Source: Photobacterium sanguinicancri (lineage in GTDB: Bacteria; Pseudomonadota; Gammaproteobacteria; Enterobacterales; Vibrionaceae). Taken from it: a stretch of 64,000 bases of DNA. Where the stretch lies: NCBI RefSeq assembly GCF_024346675.1, contig NZ_AP024850.1:496001-560000 (forward strand). Direction: 5' to 3'. The notes beneath the pieces are model-generated. The model did not search any database, had not been told where the DNA came from, and was given only the letters and a program-made list of their open reading frames with translations. Made by a program: the position numbers and the translations under genes. Positions within the stretch are counted from its first letter, which is position 1. Every line of letters starts with the position of its first letter. Shown here piece after piece: positions 41,199-52,420 of this stretch.

Positions 41199-41230
41199 GG
41201 AAGCCGCCTCGAATGAGGCGGCTTTTTTTA
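41199..41230 (+). terminator. Terminator after eno
   Basis: AAGCCGCCTC/GAGGCGGCTT, a 10-bp perfect stem with a GAAT loop, is followed by T7. Confidence 0.93.
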
Positions 41231-41314
41231 TGCTTAAATAAAAAAGACATGCGTGCGAACGCTAGTCAGAAATCGCGTATTGTGGGATGATTGCCGAGCG
41301 TGTTGAAGGCGTCT

Positions 41315-41358
41315 TATTTGCCGAGCTTATGATGAATTGCATTTGGGCTCGGCAAATA
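41315..41358 (+). promoter_or_regulatory. Long stem-loop in the ftsB upstream region
   Basis: TATTTGCCGAGC (41315-41326) pairs perfectly over 12 bp with GCTCGGCAAATA (41347-41358), with a 20-nt loop. A further partial copy, TTGCCGAGC, sits at 41291-41299. There is no T tail, so it is not a terminator. It ends 36 nt before the ftsB start. Confidence 0.55.
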
Positions 41359-41394
41359 GGTATGAATAACAAAACAAAATAGAGTGGGATTTCC

Positions 41395-41670
41395 ATGCGT
41401 TTGTTAACTGTACTGATGTTATCCGTGCTGTGCTGGCTACAATATGAATTCTGGCTTGGAAAAAACGGCATGATGGAATACTTGCAGGTTAAAGATAACG
41501 TTGAGATTCAGCGTCATGCGAATGCTGAAGTCGCGCTGCGTAATCAGCAAATGTATGTCGAAATCTCCGATCTTAACCGTGGCCTTGAAGCGGTAGAAGA
41601 GCGAGCAAGAAATGAACTTGGCATGATAAAACCGGAAGAAACATTTTTCCGTATTGTTGGTGATAATTAA
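41395..41670 (+). CDS. ftsB: Cell division protein FtsB
   Basis: A 91-aa bitopic inner-membrane protein that joins FtsL and FtsQ in the divisome. The N-terminal transmembrane helix (about 2-20, LLTVLMLSVLCWLQYEFW) is followed by a coiled coil (about 30-70) and ends with the conserved E-x-x-A-R-x-E-L-G-M-x-K segment. Position before ispD is conserved. Confidence 0.93.
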   Translation: MRLLTVLMLSVLCWLQYEFWLGKNGMMEYLQVKDNVEIQRHANAEVALRNQQMYVEISDLNRGLEAVEERARNELGMIKPEETFFRIVGDN

Positions 41671-41709
41671 TTATCATTGTATTGCCATTATGAATAGCGA
41701 ACTTCTAAC

Positions 41710-42405
41710 ATGACCCAACAACTGACTGCTGTCGTTCCAGCGGCAGGAGTAGGTAGCCGCATGGCTGCTGACCGACCTAAGCAATATCTATCCATTGCGG
41801 GTAAAACAATTTTAGAACATACCATCGACCGCTTGTTGAGCCACCCTGCTATTCAGCATGTCGTTATTGCGATTACTCCCTCCGACCCTTATTTTGCTGA
41901 TTTGCCGCTAGGGCAAGATCCGCGAATTACGGTTGTTGATGGTGGTGCCGAGCGGGCAGATTCCGTGTTTGCAGGTTTGGCAAAAGTACCGAATGATAGC
42001 TGGGTATTAGTGCATGATGCTGCTCGTCCATGTTTGCGTCAGAGCGATCTTCAAAATTTGATCGATGCCGCTTTACATAGTGATTGCGGGGCAATCCTAG
42101 CATCGCCTGTGCGCGATACCATGAAGCGTGGTAACGGTGAACAAGGGATCGCAAACACCGTTGACCGAAGTGATTTATGGCACGCGCTGACTCCGCAAAT
42201 GTTTAAAGCTGAAGAGTTACGTGAGGCCTTACAAACTGCATTACGTGACGGCGCGATGGTGACAGATGAAGCCTCTGCGTTGGAACACTGCGGTAAAACA
42301 CCACGTCTAGTGAAAGGGCGTGCGGATAATATAAAAGTAACCCAGCCTGAAGATTTAGCGCTGGCTGAATTTTATTTGCAATTATTGGTAAAGGAACAAG
42401 CATGA
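41710..42405 (+). CDS. ispD: 2-C-methyl-D-erythritol 4-phosphate cytidylyltransferase
   Basis: A 231-aa MEP-pathway enzyme that attaches CMP to methylerythritol phosphate. The N-terminal [21 protein letters not shown] is the nucleotide-binding loop, with [10 protein letters not shown] in the middle. It overlaps ispF by 4 bp, and the two often form a functional unit. Confidence 0.97.
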   Translation: MTQQLTAVVPAAGVGSRMAADRPKQYLSIAGKTILEHTIDRLLSHPAIQHVVIAITPSDPYFADLPLGQDPRITVVDGGAERADSVFAGLAKVPNDSWVLVHDAARPCLRQSDLQNLIDAALHSDCGAILASPVRDTMKRGNGEQGIANTVDRSDLWHALTPQMFKAEELREALQTALRDGAMVTDEASALEHCGKTPRLVKGRADNIKVTQPEDLALAEFYLQLLVKEQA

Positions 42406-42881
42406 TGCGAATTGGACACGGCTTTGATGTGCACAAATTTGGCGGTGAAGGCCCAGTAATTATTGGTGGCGTAGCCGTACCTTATGAGCAAGGGCTGATT
42501 GCCCACTCAGATGGGGATGTAGCGCTTCATGCTGTTTGTGATGCTTTACTCGGCGCGATTGGCGCGGGTGATATTGGCCGTCACTTCCCAGATACTGATG
42601 CTGAGTGGAAAGGCGCAGATAGTCGATTTTTGCTGCGTGACGTTTACCATAAAGTAAAAGCAAAAGGTTACCGCTTAGGTAACCTAGATGTCACCATTAT
42701 TGCGCAGGCGCCTAAAATGGCACCGCATATTGATGACATGTGTAAAACGATTGCTGAAGATTTAGAAACAACAATCGATAATATTAATGTTAAAGCAACA
42801 ACCTCTGAGCGTTTAGGATTTACTGGACGTAAAGAAGGTATCGCATGCGAAGCAGTTGTTTTAATTCACAAGGCTAACTAA
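42402..42881 (+). CDS. ispF: 2-C-methyl-D-erythritol 2,4-cyclodiphosphate synthase
   Basis: A 159-aa MEP-pathway enzyme that cyclises CDP-ME 2-phosphate. Metal ligands are visible in [12 protein letters not shown] (Asp and His near residues 9-11), with [13 protein letters not shown] and the C-terminal [17 protein letters not shown]. Length matches E. coli IspF (159 aa). The ATG overlaps the ispD stop. Confidence 0.97.
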   Translation: MMRIGHGFDVHKFGGEGPVIIGGVAVPYEQGLIAHSDGDVALHAVCDALLGAIGAGDIGRHFPDTDAEWKGADSRFLLRDVYHKVKAKGYRLGNLDVTIIAQAPKMAPHIDDMCKTIAEDLETTIDNINVKATTSERLGFTGRKEGIACEAVVLIHKAN

Positions 42882-42908
42882 GCAGTAGCCCACTATAACG
42901 GTGTGATT

Positions 42909-43973
42909 ATGTCTGATGTAATGGACAACTTTTTATGGCTTCACGGTAAGCCAACCTCACAAGGCTACATCAAAGTATTACCTGAACACTTTGTTGTAAA
43001 AGAGAATCTCGGCTTCTCATTTGCGGGCCATGGTGAGCACTTTATGGTCAAAATCCATAAAGTGGGTGAGAACACTAAATATGTCGTGAACGAGCTAGCA
43101 AAAGCATGTGGGGTCAAATCACGTGATGTAAGCTGGGCGGGCTTGAAAGATCGCCATGCAGTAACAGAACAGTGGTTGAGTGTTCATTTACCAGGTAAAG
43201 ATGATCCTGATCTTGCTCAGTTTGAAGCGGAGCACCCTGGCATTAAAGTGTTAGAGACTGCTCGCCATGATAAAAAATTACGTCCAGGTGATTTAGTTGG
43301 TAACTGGTTTGAATTGCGTCTAACCGATATTGATACGCCAGCGGCGGTAATTGAACGATTAGAAAAAGTGCAGCAACAGGGTGTGCCTAATTACTTTGGT
43401 GAGCAACGTTTTGGCCGTGGTGGTAATAACGTTGTTAAGGCGCGTGCTTGGGGTAACGATGAATTTCGTGTTCGCGATAAAAGCAAACGTAGTTTTTACT
43501 TATCTGCTGCGCGCTCATGGTTATTTAATATGGTGCTATCTGCGCGTATTGAACAACAAAACGTGCACACTGTCATATTAGGTGACTGCTTACAAGCGCA
43601 AGGTCGTCATGACAGTACGCTGGTTGAGTCTCTTGACGGTGATTGGCAAAGTAAAGTGGATGCCGGTGAACTTGCGATTACGGCACCTATGGTCGGTGAT
43701 AATGCTTTACCAACCAGTGCTGATGCGGAAGCGTTGGAACTGGCTGTGATTGATGCAGAACCGCCATTGCTCAAATTGATCCGTGATAACCGTATGCGTC
43801 ATGAACGTCGCCCACTGTTGCTTAAACCAGATCAACTCACATGGCAGCAAGAAGATAACGATATTGTTGTTTCTTTTGCTCTGCCTGCAGGCTGCTTTGC
43901 AACGGCAGTAGTACGTGAATTAATGACAGTACGAGAGCAAGAAGGCGAATACTATGCGAATTCTGATCAGTAA
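42909..43973 (+). CDS. truD: tRNA pseudouridine(13) synthase TruD
   Basis: A 354-aa enzyme that makes pseudouridine at tRNA position 13. The catalytic Asp lies in [28 protein letters not shown] is another family block. The ATG at 42909 is preferred over an upstream in-frame GTG, and a later ATG at 42921 is also possible. The 3' end overlaps surE by 20 bp, which suggests coupling. Confidence 0.95.
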   Translation: MSDVMDNFLWLHGKPTSQGYIKVLPEHFVVKENLGFSFAGHGEHFMVKIHKVGENTKYVVNELAKACGVKSRDVSWAGLKDRHAVTEQWLSVHLPGKDDPDLAQFEAEHPGIKVLETARHDKKLRPGDLVGNWFELRLTDIDTPAAVIERLEKVQQQGVPNYFGEQRFGRGGNNVVKARAWGNDEFRVRDKSKRSFYLSAARSWLFNMVLSARIEQQNVHTVILGDCLQAQGRHDSTLVESLDGDWQSKVDAGELAITAPMVGDNALPTSADAEALELAVIDAEPPLLKLIRDNRMRHERRPLLLKPDQLTWQQEDNDIVVSFALPAGCFATAVVRELMTVREQEGEYYANSDQ

Positions 43974-44703
43974 CGATGATGGCATTTTTGCAGAAGGGAT
44001 AAAAACCCTAGCCGAGTCGTTAGCTGAGCTGGGAGAAGTGATTGTTGTTGCCCCTGATCGTAACCGTTCAGGCGCATCGAACTCGCTGACATTAGATATC
44101 CCGCTGCGCATCCGTGAAGAAGGTCAAGGGCGTGTGTCTGTTGAAGGCACACCAACCGACTGCGTACATTTTGCGTTGAATGAATGGTTAGATTACCGCC
44201 CTGATTTAGTGGTTGCTGGCATTAATCATGGTGCCAATTTAGGTGATGATGTGCTTTATTCTGGTACGGTGGCAGCCGCAACCGAAGGACACTTTTTAGG
44301 TGTACCTGCGATTGCGGTATCATTAGTGGGTAAAACACACTTTGCAACAGCAGCACAGGTTGTGAAAGAGGTGATTGTAAATATGCAGTCGACCCCTTTA
44401 CCGACCAATAAAATTCTAAACATTAACGTGCCTGATTTACCCTATTCTGATCTTCAACCTTGGCAGGTTACACGTTTAGGTGCTCGTCATCGTGCCGAAG
44501 ATATGGTGAAAGAAATCGACCCTCGTGGCAAAACAGTTTATTGGTTAGGCCCTCCAGGTGCATGCCAAGATGCTGGCCCTGGTACGGATTTTTACGCAAT
44601 AGAACAAGGTGCTGTGTCGATCACACCATTACAAGTAGATTTAACCGCGCATGATGCCCTTTCAGGCATGAAGCAGTGGATGCAAGATGTGGAGATAAAT
44701 TAA
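43954..44703 (+). CDS. surE: 5'/3'-nucleotidase SurE
   Basis: A 249-aa metal-dependent phosphatase acting on nucleoside monophosphates and short polyphosphate, linked to stationary-phase survival. The N-terminal [16 protein letters not shown] supplies the two metal-binding Asp residues. [13 protein letters not shown] and [21 protein letters not shown] are further family motifs. The surE-pcm-nlpD-rpoS order is conserved. Confidence 0.97.
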   Translation: MRILISNDDGIFAEGIKTLAESLAELGEVIVVAPDRNRSGASNSLTLDIPLRIREEGQGRVSVEGTPTDCVHFALNEWLDYRPDLVVAGINHGANLGDDVLYSGTVAAATEGHFLGVPAIAVSLVGKTHFATAAQVVKEVIVNMQSTPLPTNKILNINVPDLPYSDLQPWQVTRLGARHRAEDMVKEIDPRGKTVYWLGPPGACQDAGPGTDFYAIEQGAVSITPLQVDLTAHDALSGMKQWMQDVEIN

Positions 44704-44705
44704 GG

Positions 44706-45335
44706 ATGCGTCATGTGAGAGAGCGGCATAACCTGATGACATTTTTGAAACAGCAAGGTATCACCAATGAGAGTGTACTGGCTGCAATTGAAAATGTACC
44801 AAGGGAGCTGTTTGTCGATGAAGCCTTTTCTCATCAAGCTTATGAAAATAATGCCTTGCCAATTGGCAGTGGTCAGACAATTTCGCAACCTTATATCGTT
44901 GCGAAAATGACACAGTTACTGGCGCTGACGCCAGATTCAAAAGTGCTAGAAATAGGTACTGGGTCTGGCTATCAAACGGCAGTTTTAGCACATTTGGTAA
45001 ACCATGTTTGTTCGGTTGAGCGAATTAAGGCGCTTCAATGGCAGGCCAAACGTCGCTTTAAAAAGCTCGAACTCCATAACATTTCAACAAAACATGGTGA
45101 TGGTTGGCTAGGTTGGCACAATAAAGGGCCATTCGATGCCATTATTGTTACAGCGGCAGCTGAAAGTTTGCCCGTTGAGTTGTTGACGCAATTAACCCAC
45201 GGTGGCCGCTTGATTATTCCTGTGGGTGAGCACCAGCAAGTGTTAAAGCAAGTCACGCGTCAGGGTGATGAGTTTTTATATCAAGATATTGAAGTTGTAC
45301 GTTTTGTTCCGCTAGTAGCTGGAGAGTTAGCGTAA
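44706..45335 (+). CDS. pcm: Protein-L-isoaspartate O-methyltransferase
   Basis: A 209-aa SAM-dependent repair enzyme that methylates isoaspartyl residues in aged proteins. SAM motif [18 protein letters not shown] lies near 84-101, with [18 protein letters not shown] before it. The ATG at 44706 fits the family length and follows surE by 2 bp, and a GTG upstream inside surE is less likely. Confidence 0.95.
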   Translation: MRHVRERHNLMTFLKQQGITNESVLAAIENVPRELFVDEAFSHQAYENNALPIGSGQTISQPYIVAKMTQLLALTPDSKVLEIGTGSGYQTAVLAHLVNHVCSVERIKALQWQAKRRFKKLELHNISTKHGDGWLGWHNKGPFDAIIVTAAAESLPVELLTQLTHGGRLIIPVGEHQQVLKQVTRQGDEFLYQDIEVVRFVPLVAGELA

Positions 45336-45338
45336 AGC

Positions 45339-46265
45339 ATGATTAAAGGCGTGTTAGGGAAACACTATTGGCGGGTATTAGCGGTAGCAACGAGTTTGCT
45401 GCTGCTGTCTGCTTGTAGCTCGAATCCGCCAGCCCCAGTCTCGAGTATTAATAGTAAATACGGTAATGTCGAACGTGGCAGTTTCCGTGGTAGCTACTAC
45501 CAAGTAAAAAAAGGCGATACATTATACTTTATCGCCTATGTTACTGGTCGTGACGTTAAAGATATCGTTGCGAATAACCGTTTGTCTGCTCCATACACCA
45601 TTTATCCAGGACAAAAGCTTCAACTTTGGAAGCCGAAATATACAGCGCCATCGTATGGAAAGTCAGCGCCTGTCATCGTGGCTAAAACACCTTCTAAAAC
45701 AACCAAAAGCCAAGCAAAGCCGAAACCCAAGCCCAAGCCTAAGCCGAAACAAACAACCCCAGTGAAAAAGGCTCAACCCCAGGCTGCACAAAAAACCGCC
45801 AATAAAAAAGTTGATCAGGCTCGCACAAAGGAGTACTCTCAAAACACCAAAAGTAACAAAGTTGTTACAAAAAGTGCAAGTTCCAATAACAAGGTTGACC
45901 GTTGGATTTGGCCAACGCAAGGGCGACTTATTGCTGGTTTCTCTAACTCTGAAAATGGTAATAAAGGGTTAGATATTGCAGGTCAACGGGGACAAGCGGT
46001 AAAAGCATCGGCGGCTGGCCATGTGGTATACGCAGGTAATGCACTTAGAGGCTATGGCAATTTAGTGATCATCAAACACAGCGATGACTATCTAAGCGCT
46101 TATGCCCATAACGATAAGTTACTGGTGAAAGAAAAGCAGGCAGTTAAAGCAGGTCAGAAGATAGCTTCCATGGGAAGTTCTGGCGCTAAGAGTGTCCGTT
46201 TACACTTTGAGATCCGTTACAAAGGTAAGTCAGTCAATCCGATGCGCTACTTACCGAAAAAATAG
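45339..46265 (+). CDS. nlpD: Lipoprotein NlpD, amidase activator
   Basis: A 308-aa outer-membrane lipoprotein that activates the amidase AmiC during division. The lipobox LLSACSS puts the lipidated Cys at residue 26. A LysM domain follows (about 55-98, SYYQVKKGDTLYFIAYVTG), then a Lys/Pro-rich linker with KPKPKPKPKPK, then a C-terminal LytM/M23 domain (about 195-305). That domain lacks the first zinc-binding His (GLDIAG), as in E. coli NlpD, so it should not cut peptidoglycan. In E. coli the main rpoS promoter lies inside nlpD. Confidence 0.94.
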   Translation: MIKGVLGKHYWRVLAVATSLLLLSACSSNPPAPVSSINSKYGNVERGSFRGSYYQVKKGDTLYFIAYVTGRDVKDIVANNRLSAPYTIYPGQKLQLWKPKYTAPSYGKSAPVIVAKTPSKTTKSQAKPKPKPKPKPKQTTPVKKAQPQAAQKTANKKVDQARTKEYSQNTKSNKVVTKSASSNNKVDRWIWPTQGRLIAGFSNSENGNKGLDIAGQRGQAVKASAAGHVVYAGNALRGYGNLVIIKHSDDYLSAYAHNDKLLVKEKQAVKAGQKIASMGSSGAKSVRLHFEIRYKGKSVNPMRYLPKK

Positions 46266-46313
46266 ACAAGCTGAAGTTGTAATGTCTTGCTAACTCGCCA
46301 TCTGGGAGGCGCT

Positions 46314-47306
46314 ATGAGTAGAAGCAGCACAGCCAAAAACATCGAAAAATTTGATTTTGATGAAGACATGGAAATGGAAACCCCTACCGTAACAGAAAAA
46401 GCGGAAGCCGCTGAAACTGAAGCCGATGATGTAGAAATTTCACGTTACGGAACAACGCAAAAAGCACTTGATGCGACCCAACTTTATCTTGGAGAAATTG
46501 GTTTCTCCCCCCTCCTTACCGCAGAAGAAGAAGTGCTTTACGCTCGTCGCGCCTTACGTGGTGACGAAGTTGCCCGTAAACGTATGATTGAAAGTAATCT
46601 CCGTTTAGTGGTGAAAATTTCTCGTCGTTACAGTAACCGAGGACTTGCCCTTTTAGATCTTGTTGAAGAAGGTAATCTAGGTCTGATTCGTGCGGTTGAG
46701 AAATTTGACCCTGAGCGCGGCTTTCGTTTTTCAACTTACGCAACATGGTGGATCCGCCAAACCATTGAGCGGGCGATCATGAACCAAACGCGTACTATCC
46801 GTTTGCCTATCCATGTGGTTAAAGAGTTGAACGTATATTTACGTACTGCACGCGAGCTAGCGCAAAAACTGGATCATGAACCCACCGCGGAAGACATTGC
46901 CCTCAAATTAGAAAAACCCGTTGATGATGTCAATCGGATGCTGCGTTTGAACGAACGTGTAGGCTCGGTGGATAACCCGATTGGTGGTGATTCAGAGAAA
47001 GCCTTACTTGATATTATTCCAGATGAAAAAAATGGTGGACCTGAAACCTCAACTCAAGACGATGATATCAAACACTCAATAGTGGCATGGCTACAAGAGT
47101 TGAACCCTAAGCAGCGTGAAGTGCTAGCCCGTCGTTTTGGACTACTGGGTTATGAAGCATCAACCCTCGAAGATGTCGGCCGAGAAATTGGTTTAACACG
47201 TGAGCGCGTTCGTCAAATTCAAGTTGAAGGGCTTCGCCGTTTACGTGACATGCTAACCCATCAGGGCTTAAGCATTGAATCTTTGTTTAACCAAGATATG
47301 TTATAG
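46314..47306 (+). CDS. rpoS: RNA polymerase sigma factor RpoS
   Basis: A 330-aa stationary-phase and general-stress sigma factor. Region 1.2 ([21 protein letters not shown]), region 2 ([36 protein letters not shown]) and region 4 ([28 protein letters not shown]) are complete. The ATG at 46314 follows GGGAGG with good spacing and is preferred over the longer frame. It is downstream of nlpD and convergent with mutS. Confidence 0.98.
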   Translation: MSRSSTAKNIEKFDFDEDMEMETPTVTEKAEAAETEADDVEISRYGTTQKALDATQLYLGEIGFSPLLTAEEEVLYARRALRGDEVARKRMIESNLRLVVKISRRYSNRGLALLDLVEEGNLGLIRAVEKFDPERGFRFSTYATWWIRQTIERAIMNQTRTIRLPIHVVKELNVYLRTARELAQKLDHEPTAEDIALKLEKPVDDVNRMLRLNERVGSVDNPIGGDSEKALLDIIPDEKNGGPETSTQDDDIKHSIVAWLQELNPKQREVLARRFGLLGYEASTLEDVGREIGLTRERVRQIQVEGLRRLRDMLTHQGLSIESLFNQDML

Positions 47307-47372
47307 CAACGTAGTTACTATCCTAGCTGTACCGAAAAATTGGGTACATCCATAACGTTAGTATACCAACGA

Positions 47373-47402
47373 AAAAGAGGACGCATTATGCGTCCTCTTT
47401 GT
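47373..47402 (+). terminator. Bidirectional terminator between rpoS and mutS
   Basis: AAAGAGGACGCA/TGCGTCCTCTTT is a 12-bp perfect stem with a TTA centre, flanked by A and T runs. Confidence 0.88.
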
Positions 47403-47438
47403 CTTTTTAGTCGTTATAGCCACCAGCTGAACGCTTGA

Positions 47439-50009
47439 TTATAGCAGCGCTTTTAAGCGGTAAAGTTCATCCAGAGCTTGACGTGGCGTCATCTCATCGG
47501 GGTTAACTTTGGCCAATGCTTCTTCTACTTCACTTGGTTCTGGGATCAGCGTGAGTTGGTTTTCTTCTTTTGGCACACCACCTGTAGGCTTGATGGCCTG
47601 TTGGTGACCGCTCGCTTCCAATTGTTGCAGTTTACTCTTAGCACGTTTAATGACGGCTTTAGGTACACCCGCTAAACTGGCAACGGCCAAGCCGTAAGAT
47701 TTGCTGGCAGCACCTTCTTGAACGGCATGCATAAAGGCAATTTCATCGCCGTGTTCAACCGCATCTAAGTGAACATTCGCCAAGCCGTCCATCAATGACG
47801 GTAGCTCGGTTAATTCAAAGTAGTGGGTCGCAAATAGTGTCATTGCGGCAATTTTTTCAGCTAACCATTCAGCACTGGCCCATGCTAGCGATAGGCCATC
47901 ATAAGTACTAGTGCCACGGCCAATTTCATCCATTAGTACTAAGCTATTTTGGGTGGCATTGTGCAATATATTCGCTGTTTCTGTCATTTCGACCATGAAG
48001 GTTGAACGGCCAGAGGCTAAATCATCAGAAGCACCAATACGGGTGAAAATGCGATCAAGAGGGCCAATTTTAACGGCTTCCGCTGGTACAAACGAACCCA
48101 CATGGGCCATTAAGGCAATCAAGGCGGTTTGACGCATATAGGTCGATTTACCACCCATATTTGGACCCGTAACGATCAGCATACGGCGATCGTGGTGGAG
48201 TGAGATAGGGTTAGCGATAAAAGGTTCGCTTAGCACTTGCTCAACGACAGGGTGACGGCCTGCGGTTATCTCAATCCCAGTTTGTTCGGTGATCTCCGGA
48301 CGGCAGTAATTTAGAGTGTCGGCGCGTTCTGCAAGGTTCGCCAGTACATCTAGTTCAGAGAGTGCGTTGGCGATTAACTGCAGTTGTTCGAGGTGCGGTA
48401 GCAACAAATCAAACAACTCTTCCCACAGTTTTTTCTCTAATGCTAATGCTTTAGATTTTGAATGCAGCACTTTATCTTCGTGTTCTTTTAGCTCGGGGAT
48501 AATGTAACGTTCGGCATTCTTTAGCGTTTGTCGACGCACATAGTGCGCAGGGACTAAGTGGCTTTGACCACGGCTGACTTGGATAAAGAAACCGTGCACT
48601 TGGTTAAAGCCAACCTTTAAACTATCGATATCGTGATGTTCACGTTCGCGCTTTTCTAATTCATCAAGGTAGCGGGTTGCACCATCAGCAAGATCGCGCC
48701 ATTCGTCTAACTCGGCGTTATAACCTTCAGCTAAAACACCACCATCGCGCATGACGACAGGTGGATTCTCTTTGACGGCACGTTCGAGCAATTCGCAGAT
48801 GTCATCCATAGGCGCAGCGTGCTGAGCTAACTCTTTAACACGAATTTGGTCAGTGTCAGACAGAATATCGCTGAGTTCTGGTAAGTGCTGTAGCGCGGTA
48901 CGCATGCGGGCTAAATCGCGTGGGCGGGCAGAGCGTAATGCAAGGCGTGCCAAGATACGCTCAAGGTCGCCCATATTGCGTAGGTTGCTTGCCACATCCA
49001 TGAATAGACCAGAGTCTTTAAATGCCGCAATAGCATCAAGACGACCATTGAGTTGTTGGCGATCGCGGATCGGTTGGTGCAACCAACGTTTTAGCAAACG
49101 GCTACCCATAGGGGTCGCGGTATGATCCAGCACTGATGCCAACGTGTTATCAAAGCCGCCTGCAAGGTTTTGGGTTAGCTCTAAGTTACGACGGGTCGCA
49201 GCATCAAGAATCACAGCATGATCTTTACGATCTAAGGTGATCGCGCGAATGTGTGGTAGCGCAGTACGTTGCGTGTCTTTGACATATTGCAGCAAGCAAC
49301 CAGCCGCACATAAGCCATGCTCCGCTTTTTCAACACCAAAACCCACAAGATCACGGGTGCCAAACTGCAAGGTAAGTTGCTGGCGTGCTGTCTCAATATC
49401 AAATTCCCACAATGGGCGGCGACGAGTGCCTTTGATATGTTCAATAATGTGCTGGTGGCTGAAATCTTCAGAGTAGAGTAACTCTGCAGGACTGGTGCGT
49501 TGTAATTCAGCTTGCATCGCTTCTTCAGTTTCAGGCTCTGACAACATAAAGCGGCCAGAGGTAATATCGAGTGTGGCATAGCCAAATCGATCACCCGAGT
49601 GGAAGATAGCAGCAATAAGGTTGTCGTGACGCTCATTAAGTAACGCCTCATCACTGACTGTACCAGGTGTGACAATACGAACAACTTGACGTTCAACTGG
49701 GCCTTTGCTGGTTGCAGGATCACCGATCTGCTCACAGATAGCGACTGACACACCTTGTTGAACAAGCTTTGCTAAATAGCCTTCAACAGCGTGATGTGGC
49801 ACACCTGCCATCGGGATTGGCTCGCCGTTAGATGACCCACGTTTTGTTAGGGAAATATCTAATAGCTGAGAAGCATTCTTGGCATCATCAAAAAATAGTT
49901 CGTAGAAATCCCCCATACGATAAAACAACAACACATCAGGGTTTTCAGCCTTGATCCTTAAAAACTGCTGCATCATTGGGGTGTGCTTTTCTAAACCTTT
50001 CACTGTCAC
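47439..50009 (-). CDS. mutS: DNA mismatch repair protein MutS
   Basis: An 856-aa ATPase that recognises mismatches. The N-terminal mismatch-binding motif is intact ([13 protein letters not shown]), and the C-terminal ATPase has [25 protein letters not shown] and the ATHYFEL loop. A beta-clamp/dimerisation tail follows. The likely start is GTG at 50009. Position beside rpoS is conserved. In some enterobacteria this interval is a hot spot for inserted genes. Here it contains only the terminator. Confidence 0.97.
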   Translation of the reverse strand: MTVKGLEKHTPMMQQFLRIKAENPDVLLFYRMGDFYELFFDDAKNASQLLDISLTKRGSSNGEPIPMAGVPHHAVEGYLAKLVQQGVSVAICEQIGDPATSKGPVERQVVRIVTPGTVSDEALLNERHDNLIAAIFHSGDRFGYATLDITSGRFMLSEPETEEAMQAELQRTSPAELLYSEDFSHQHIIEHIKGTRRRPLWEFDIETARQQLTLQFGTRDLVGFGVEKAEHGLCAAGCLLQYVKDTQRTALPHIRAITLDRKDHAVILDAATRRNLELTQNLAGGFDNTLASVLDHTATPMGSRLLKRWLHQPIRDRQQLNGRLDAIAAFKDSGLFMDVASNLRNMGDLERILARLALRSARPRDLARMRTALQHLPELSDILSDTDQIRVKELAQHAAPMDDICELLERAVKENPPVVMRDGGVLAEGYNAELDEWRDLADGATRYLDELEKREREHHDIDSLKVGFNQVHGFFIQVSRGQSHLVPAHYVRRQTLKNAERYIIPELKEHEDKVLHSKSKALALEKKLWEELFDLLLPHLEQLQLIANALSELDVLANLAERADTLNYCRPEITEQTGIEITAGRHPVVEQVLSEPFIANPISLHHDRRMLIVTGPNMGGKSTYMRQTALIALMAHVGSFVPAEAVKIGPLDRIFTRIGASDDLASGRSTFMVEMTETANILHNATQNSLVLMDEIGRGTSTYDGLSLAWASAEWLAEKIAAMTLFATHYFELTELPSLMDGLANVHLDAVEHGDEIAFMHAVQEGAASKSYGLAVASLAGVPKAVIKRAKSKLQQLEASGHQQAIKPTGGVPKEENQLTLIPEPSEVEEALAKVNPDEMTPRQALDELYRLKALL

Positions 50010-50183
50010 GATATTGCCTACTTAGTTTGTTCTGAGATGCCAGATGAAATTCTGGAGAGTAAGGATACGTGAATCCGATCTGGTGGCAAAGTGGTAGCGA
50101 GGATTTTCTTCACTTGCACTTGGCGTTAGTATCAAGGAAGTAATACATCAGGAAACGGCATGAGCCACACTCAGGAGAATAGT

Positions 50184-50687
50184 ATGGAATCCACAATACA
50201 ATTAGCCACTCTATTAGGCGACGCGTTACTAAAACAAGGTTGGACTGCCACTACCGCAGAGTCGTGCACTGGCGGTGGGGTTTCTGCGGCGATTACCGAT
50301 ATTGCTGGAAGTTCAGCGTGGTTTGATCGGGCGTTTATCACTTACAGTAACGAAGCCAAACAGCAGATGCTAGGGGTGAGCGAGTACGCCTTGATAGCAG
50401 AAGGTGCCGTGAGTGAAACCGTGGTTGAGCAAATGTCCACTGGGGCATTATTGCATTCTATGGCCGATATTAGCGTGGCGATCAGTGGCATTGCTGGCCC
50501 AACAGGTGCAACGGAAACTAAGCCTGTTGGTACTGTGTGTTTTGGCTGGGCAGATAAGACGGGTTGGCATCAACAAACGACCTGTATATTTGCCGGTGAT
50601 CGCACTCAAGTTAGAGCCCTCGCGATAGAAAAAGCACTGAGCGGAATGGTAGAACGCTTGCAGCAGTTGGGCTCACCAGTGATGTAA
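50184..50687 (+). CDS. pncC: Nicotinamide-nucleotide amidohydrolase (CinA C-terminal domain)
   Basis: A 167-aa enzyme that deamidates NMN to nicotinate mononucleotide in the pyridine nucleotide cycle. The family signature TTAESCTGGGVSAAITDIAGSS lies at the start, with FDRAFITYSNEAKQQMLGV and VAISGIAGPTGATETKPVGTV after it. Only the CinA C-terminal domain is present, as in E. coli YgaD. The ATG at 50184 fits the family better than one at 50160. It lies upstream of recA, as in E. coli. Confidence 0.92.
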   Translation: MESTIQLATLLGDALLKQGWTATTAESCTGGGVSAAITDIAGSSAWFDRAFITYSNEAKQQMLGVSEYALIAEGAVSETVVEQMSTGALLHSMADISVAISGIAGPTGATETKPVGTVCFGWADKTGWHQQTTCIFAGDRTQVRALAIEKALSGMVERLQQLGSPVM

Positions 50688-50720
50688 GACTATTTACCAT
50701 AAAAAAAACTCAACCAGTGC

Positions 50721-50748
50721 TAGACACTGTATGAATAGACAGTATACT
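50721..50748 (+). promoter_or_regulatory. recA promoter with LexA (SOS) box
   Basis: The -35 is TAGACA (50721-50726) and the -10 is TATACT (50743-50748), with a 16-bp spacer. CTGT-N8-ACAG (50727-50742) fills that spacer and matches the LexA consensus half-sites exactly. The layout is the same as at E. coli recA. Confidence 0.93.
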
Positions 50749-50788
50749 AAGCCCATCAACCTTATTTCATTATCCGTTGGAGAGTCGA

Positions 50789-51838
50789 ATGGACGACAAC
50801 AAACAAAAGGCTCTTGCCGCAGCGTTAGGCCAGATTGAAAAGCAATTCGGTAAAGGTTCAATCATGAAGTTGGGCGATAACCGCACAATGGATATTGAAA
50901 CTATATCTACCGGTTCATTGTCACTGGATATCGCACTCGGTGCTGGTGGCTTACCAATGGGACGTATTGTTGAAATCTATGGTCCTGAATCATCAGGTAA
51001 AACAACGTTAACGCTTGAAGCTATTGCATGTGCACAAAAAGCAGGTAAGACATGTGCATTTATCGATGCTGAGCACGCACTGGATCCTATCTACGCGCAA
51101 AAACTGGGCGTTGATATTGATCAGTTATTGGTTTCTCAGCCAGATACAGGCGAACAAGCGCTAGAAATCGTTGATGCACTAGCACGTTCAGGTGCTGTTG
51201 ATATGATTGTTGTCGATTCAGTTGCAGCACTGACACCTAAGGCTGAAATCGAAGGTGAAATGGGCGACTCACATATGGGCTTACAGGCACGTATGTTATC
51301 GCAAGCAATGCGTAAGCTAACAGGTAACCTAAAGCAATCAAATTGCATGTGTGTTTTCATCAACCAAATTCGAATGAAAATTGGTGTGATGTTCGGTAAC
51401 CCAGAAACAACAACTGGCGGTAATGCGCTTAAATTCTACGCTTCTGTACGTCTTGATATTCGTCGTACGGGTGCAATCAAAGATGGTGACGAAGTTGTGG
51501 GTAACGAAACCCGCATCAAAGTTGTGAAGAACAAAATTGCTGCACCATTTAAGCAAGCTGAAACCCAAATCCTATATGGTCAAGGCTTCAACCGTAACGG
51601 TGAGCTGATTGACCTTGGTGTTAAGCACAAGCTTGTTGAAAAAGCCGGTGCGTGGTACAGCTATAAAGGCGATAAGATTGGCCAAGGTAAAGCGAACTCT
51701 TGTAAGCACCTTGTTGAAAACCCAGCTATCGCAGCTGAAATTGAAAAATCACTGCGCGATATGTTGCTAAGCAAAGAACCACTGGCTGAAGACGAAAGCA
51801 TTGAAGGTATCGATGCTGCAGAAGGCGAAACGTTTTAA
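50789..51838 (+). CDS. recA: Recombinase RecA
   Basis: A 349-aa ATP-dependent recombinase and LexA co-protease. Walker A is GPESSGKT, and loop L2 ([28 protein letters not shown]) and the acidic C-terminal tail are present. The ATG at 50789 follows TTGGAGAG and matches the universal [23 protein letters not shown] start. It is controlled by the SOS promoter upstream and followed by a terminator ahead of recX. Confidence 0.99.
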   Translation: MDDNKQKALAAALGQIEKQFGKGSIMKLGDNRTMDIETISTGSLSLDIALGAGGLPMGRIVEIYGPESSGKTTLTLEAIACAQKAGKTCAFIDAEHALDPIYAQKLGVDIDQLLVSQPDTGEQALEIVDALARSGAVDMIVVDSVAALTPKAEIEGEMGDSHMGLQARMLSQAMRKLTGNLKQSNCMCVFINQIRMKIGVMFGNPETTTGGNALKFYASVRLDIRRTGAIKDGDEVVGNETRIKVVKNKIAAPFKQAETQILYGQGFNRNGELIDLGVKHKLVEKAGAWYSYKGDKIGQGKANSCKHLVENPAIAAEIEKSLRDMLLSKEPLAEDESIEGIDAAEGETF

Positions 51839-51884
51839 TTAACGGCTCTCCTTGTGACGCAATCAGCGATAAAATGAATTAATG

Positions 51885-51921
51885 ACGGGCTCTGTATGAA
51901 AATACAGAGCCCGTTTTGTTT
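51885..51921 (+). terminator. recA terminator/attenuator before recX
   Basis: A 13-bp perfect stem, ACGGGCTCTGTAT/ATACAGAGCCCGT, is closed by a GAAA tetraloop and followed by TTTTGTTT. recX starts 10 bp later, so recX is probably expressed by read-through, as in E. coli. Confidence 0.9.
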
Positions 51922-51931
51922 GGATGAAATA

Positions 51932-52420
51932 ATGACTGATAACGCATCTAAAAAAAAACAAGGGAAAACTACACCTAAAAAGTCGGTAAAAGAAGCTGCT
52001 GTCGGGTATTTATCTCGTCGTGACCACGCTGAAAAAGAGCTGCGGCAGAAATTGAAGAACAGTGGTTATCGTGGTGAAGAGATTGATCAAGCGATCGACT
52101 TTTGCCAAGACTATAACTGGCTGGATGATGTTCGTTATGCCTGCATTATGATGAGAAACGGGATAGCGAAAGGGTGGGGGGAGCTGCGTATTAAGCAAGA
52201 AATGGAAGTGAAAGGGATCGCGAGCGGTATTATTGATCAGATCTTTGAGGGGGCAGAAACAGATTGGTATGAACATGCTCGCGATGTTGCTATTCGCAAA
52301 TTTGGTCAGACGGCAATAGATACGCAGAAAGAAAAAGCAAAACGCTATCGATTTATGCAATATCGCGGTTTTAATTTTGACCAAATCGCTTATGCATTCA
52401 ATCAAGATGAAGAATATTAA
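51932..52420 (+). CDS. recX: RecA regulator RecX
   Basis: A 162-aa helical protein that caps RecA filaments and limits recombination. The N-terminal Lys-rich stretch is followed by the family motif VGYLSRRDHAEKELRQKL and a WLDDVRYA block, then repeated three-helix units. The ATG at 51932 is chosen because the longer frame runs through the recA terminator hairpin. Confidence 0.93.
   Translation: MTDNASKKKQGKTTPKKSVKEAAVGYLSRRDHAEKELRQKLKNSGYRGEEIDQAIDFCQDYNWLDDVRYACIMMRNGIAKGWGELRIKQEMEVKGIASGIIDQIFEGAETDWYEHARDVAIRKFGQTAIDTQKEKAKRYRFMQYRGFNFDQIAYAFNQDEEY

Noticed and set aside
47307..47438. rpoS-mutS interval as an insertion hot spot
   Set aside because: In enterobacteria this interval often contains foreign genes, but here it is 132 bp and holds only a terminator.
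49232..49765. A 177-codon minus-strand frame
   Set aside because: It is in a different frame of mutS, which is intact and clearly coding. No family features.
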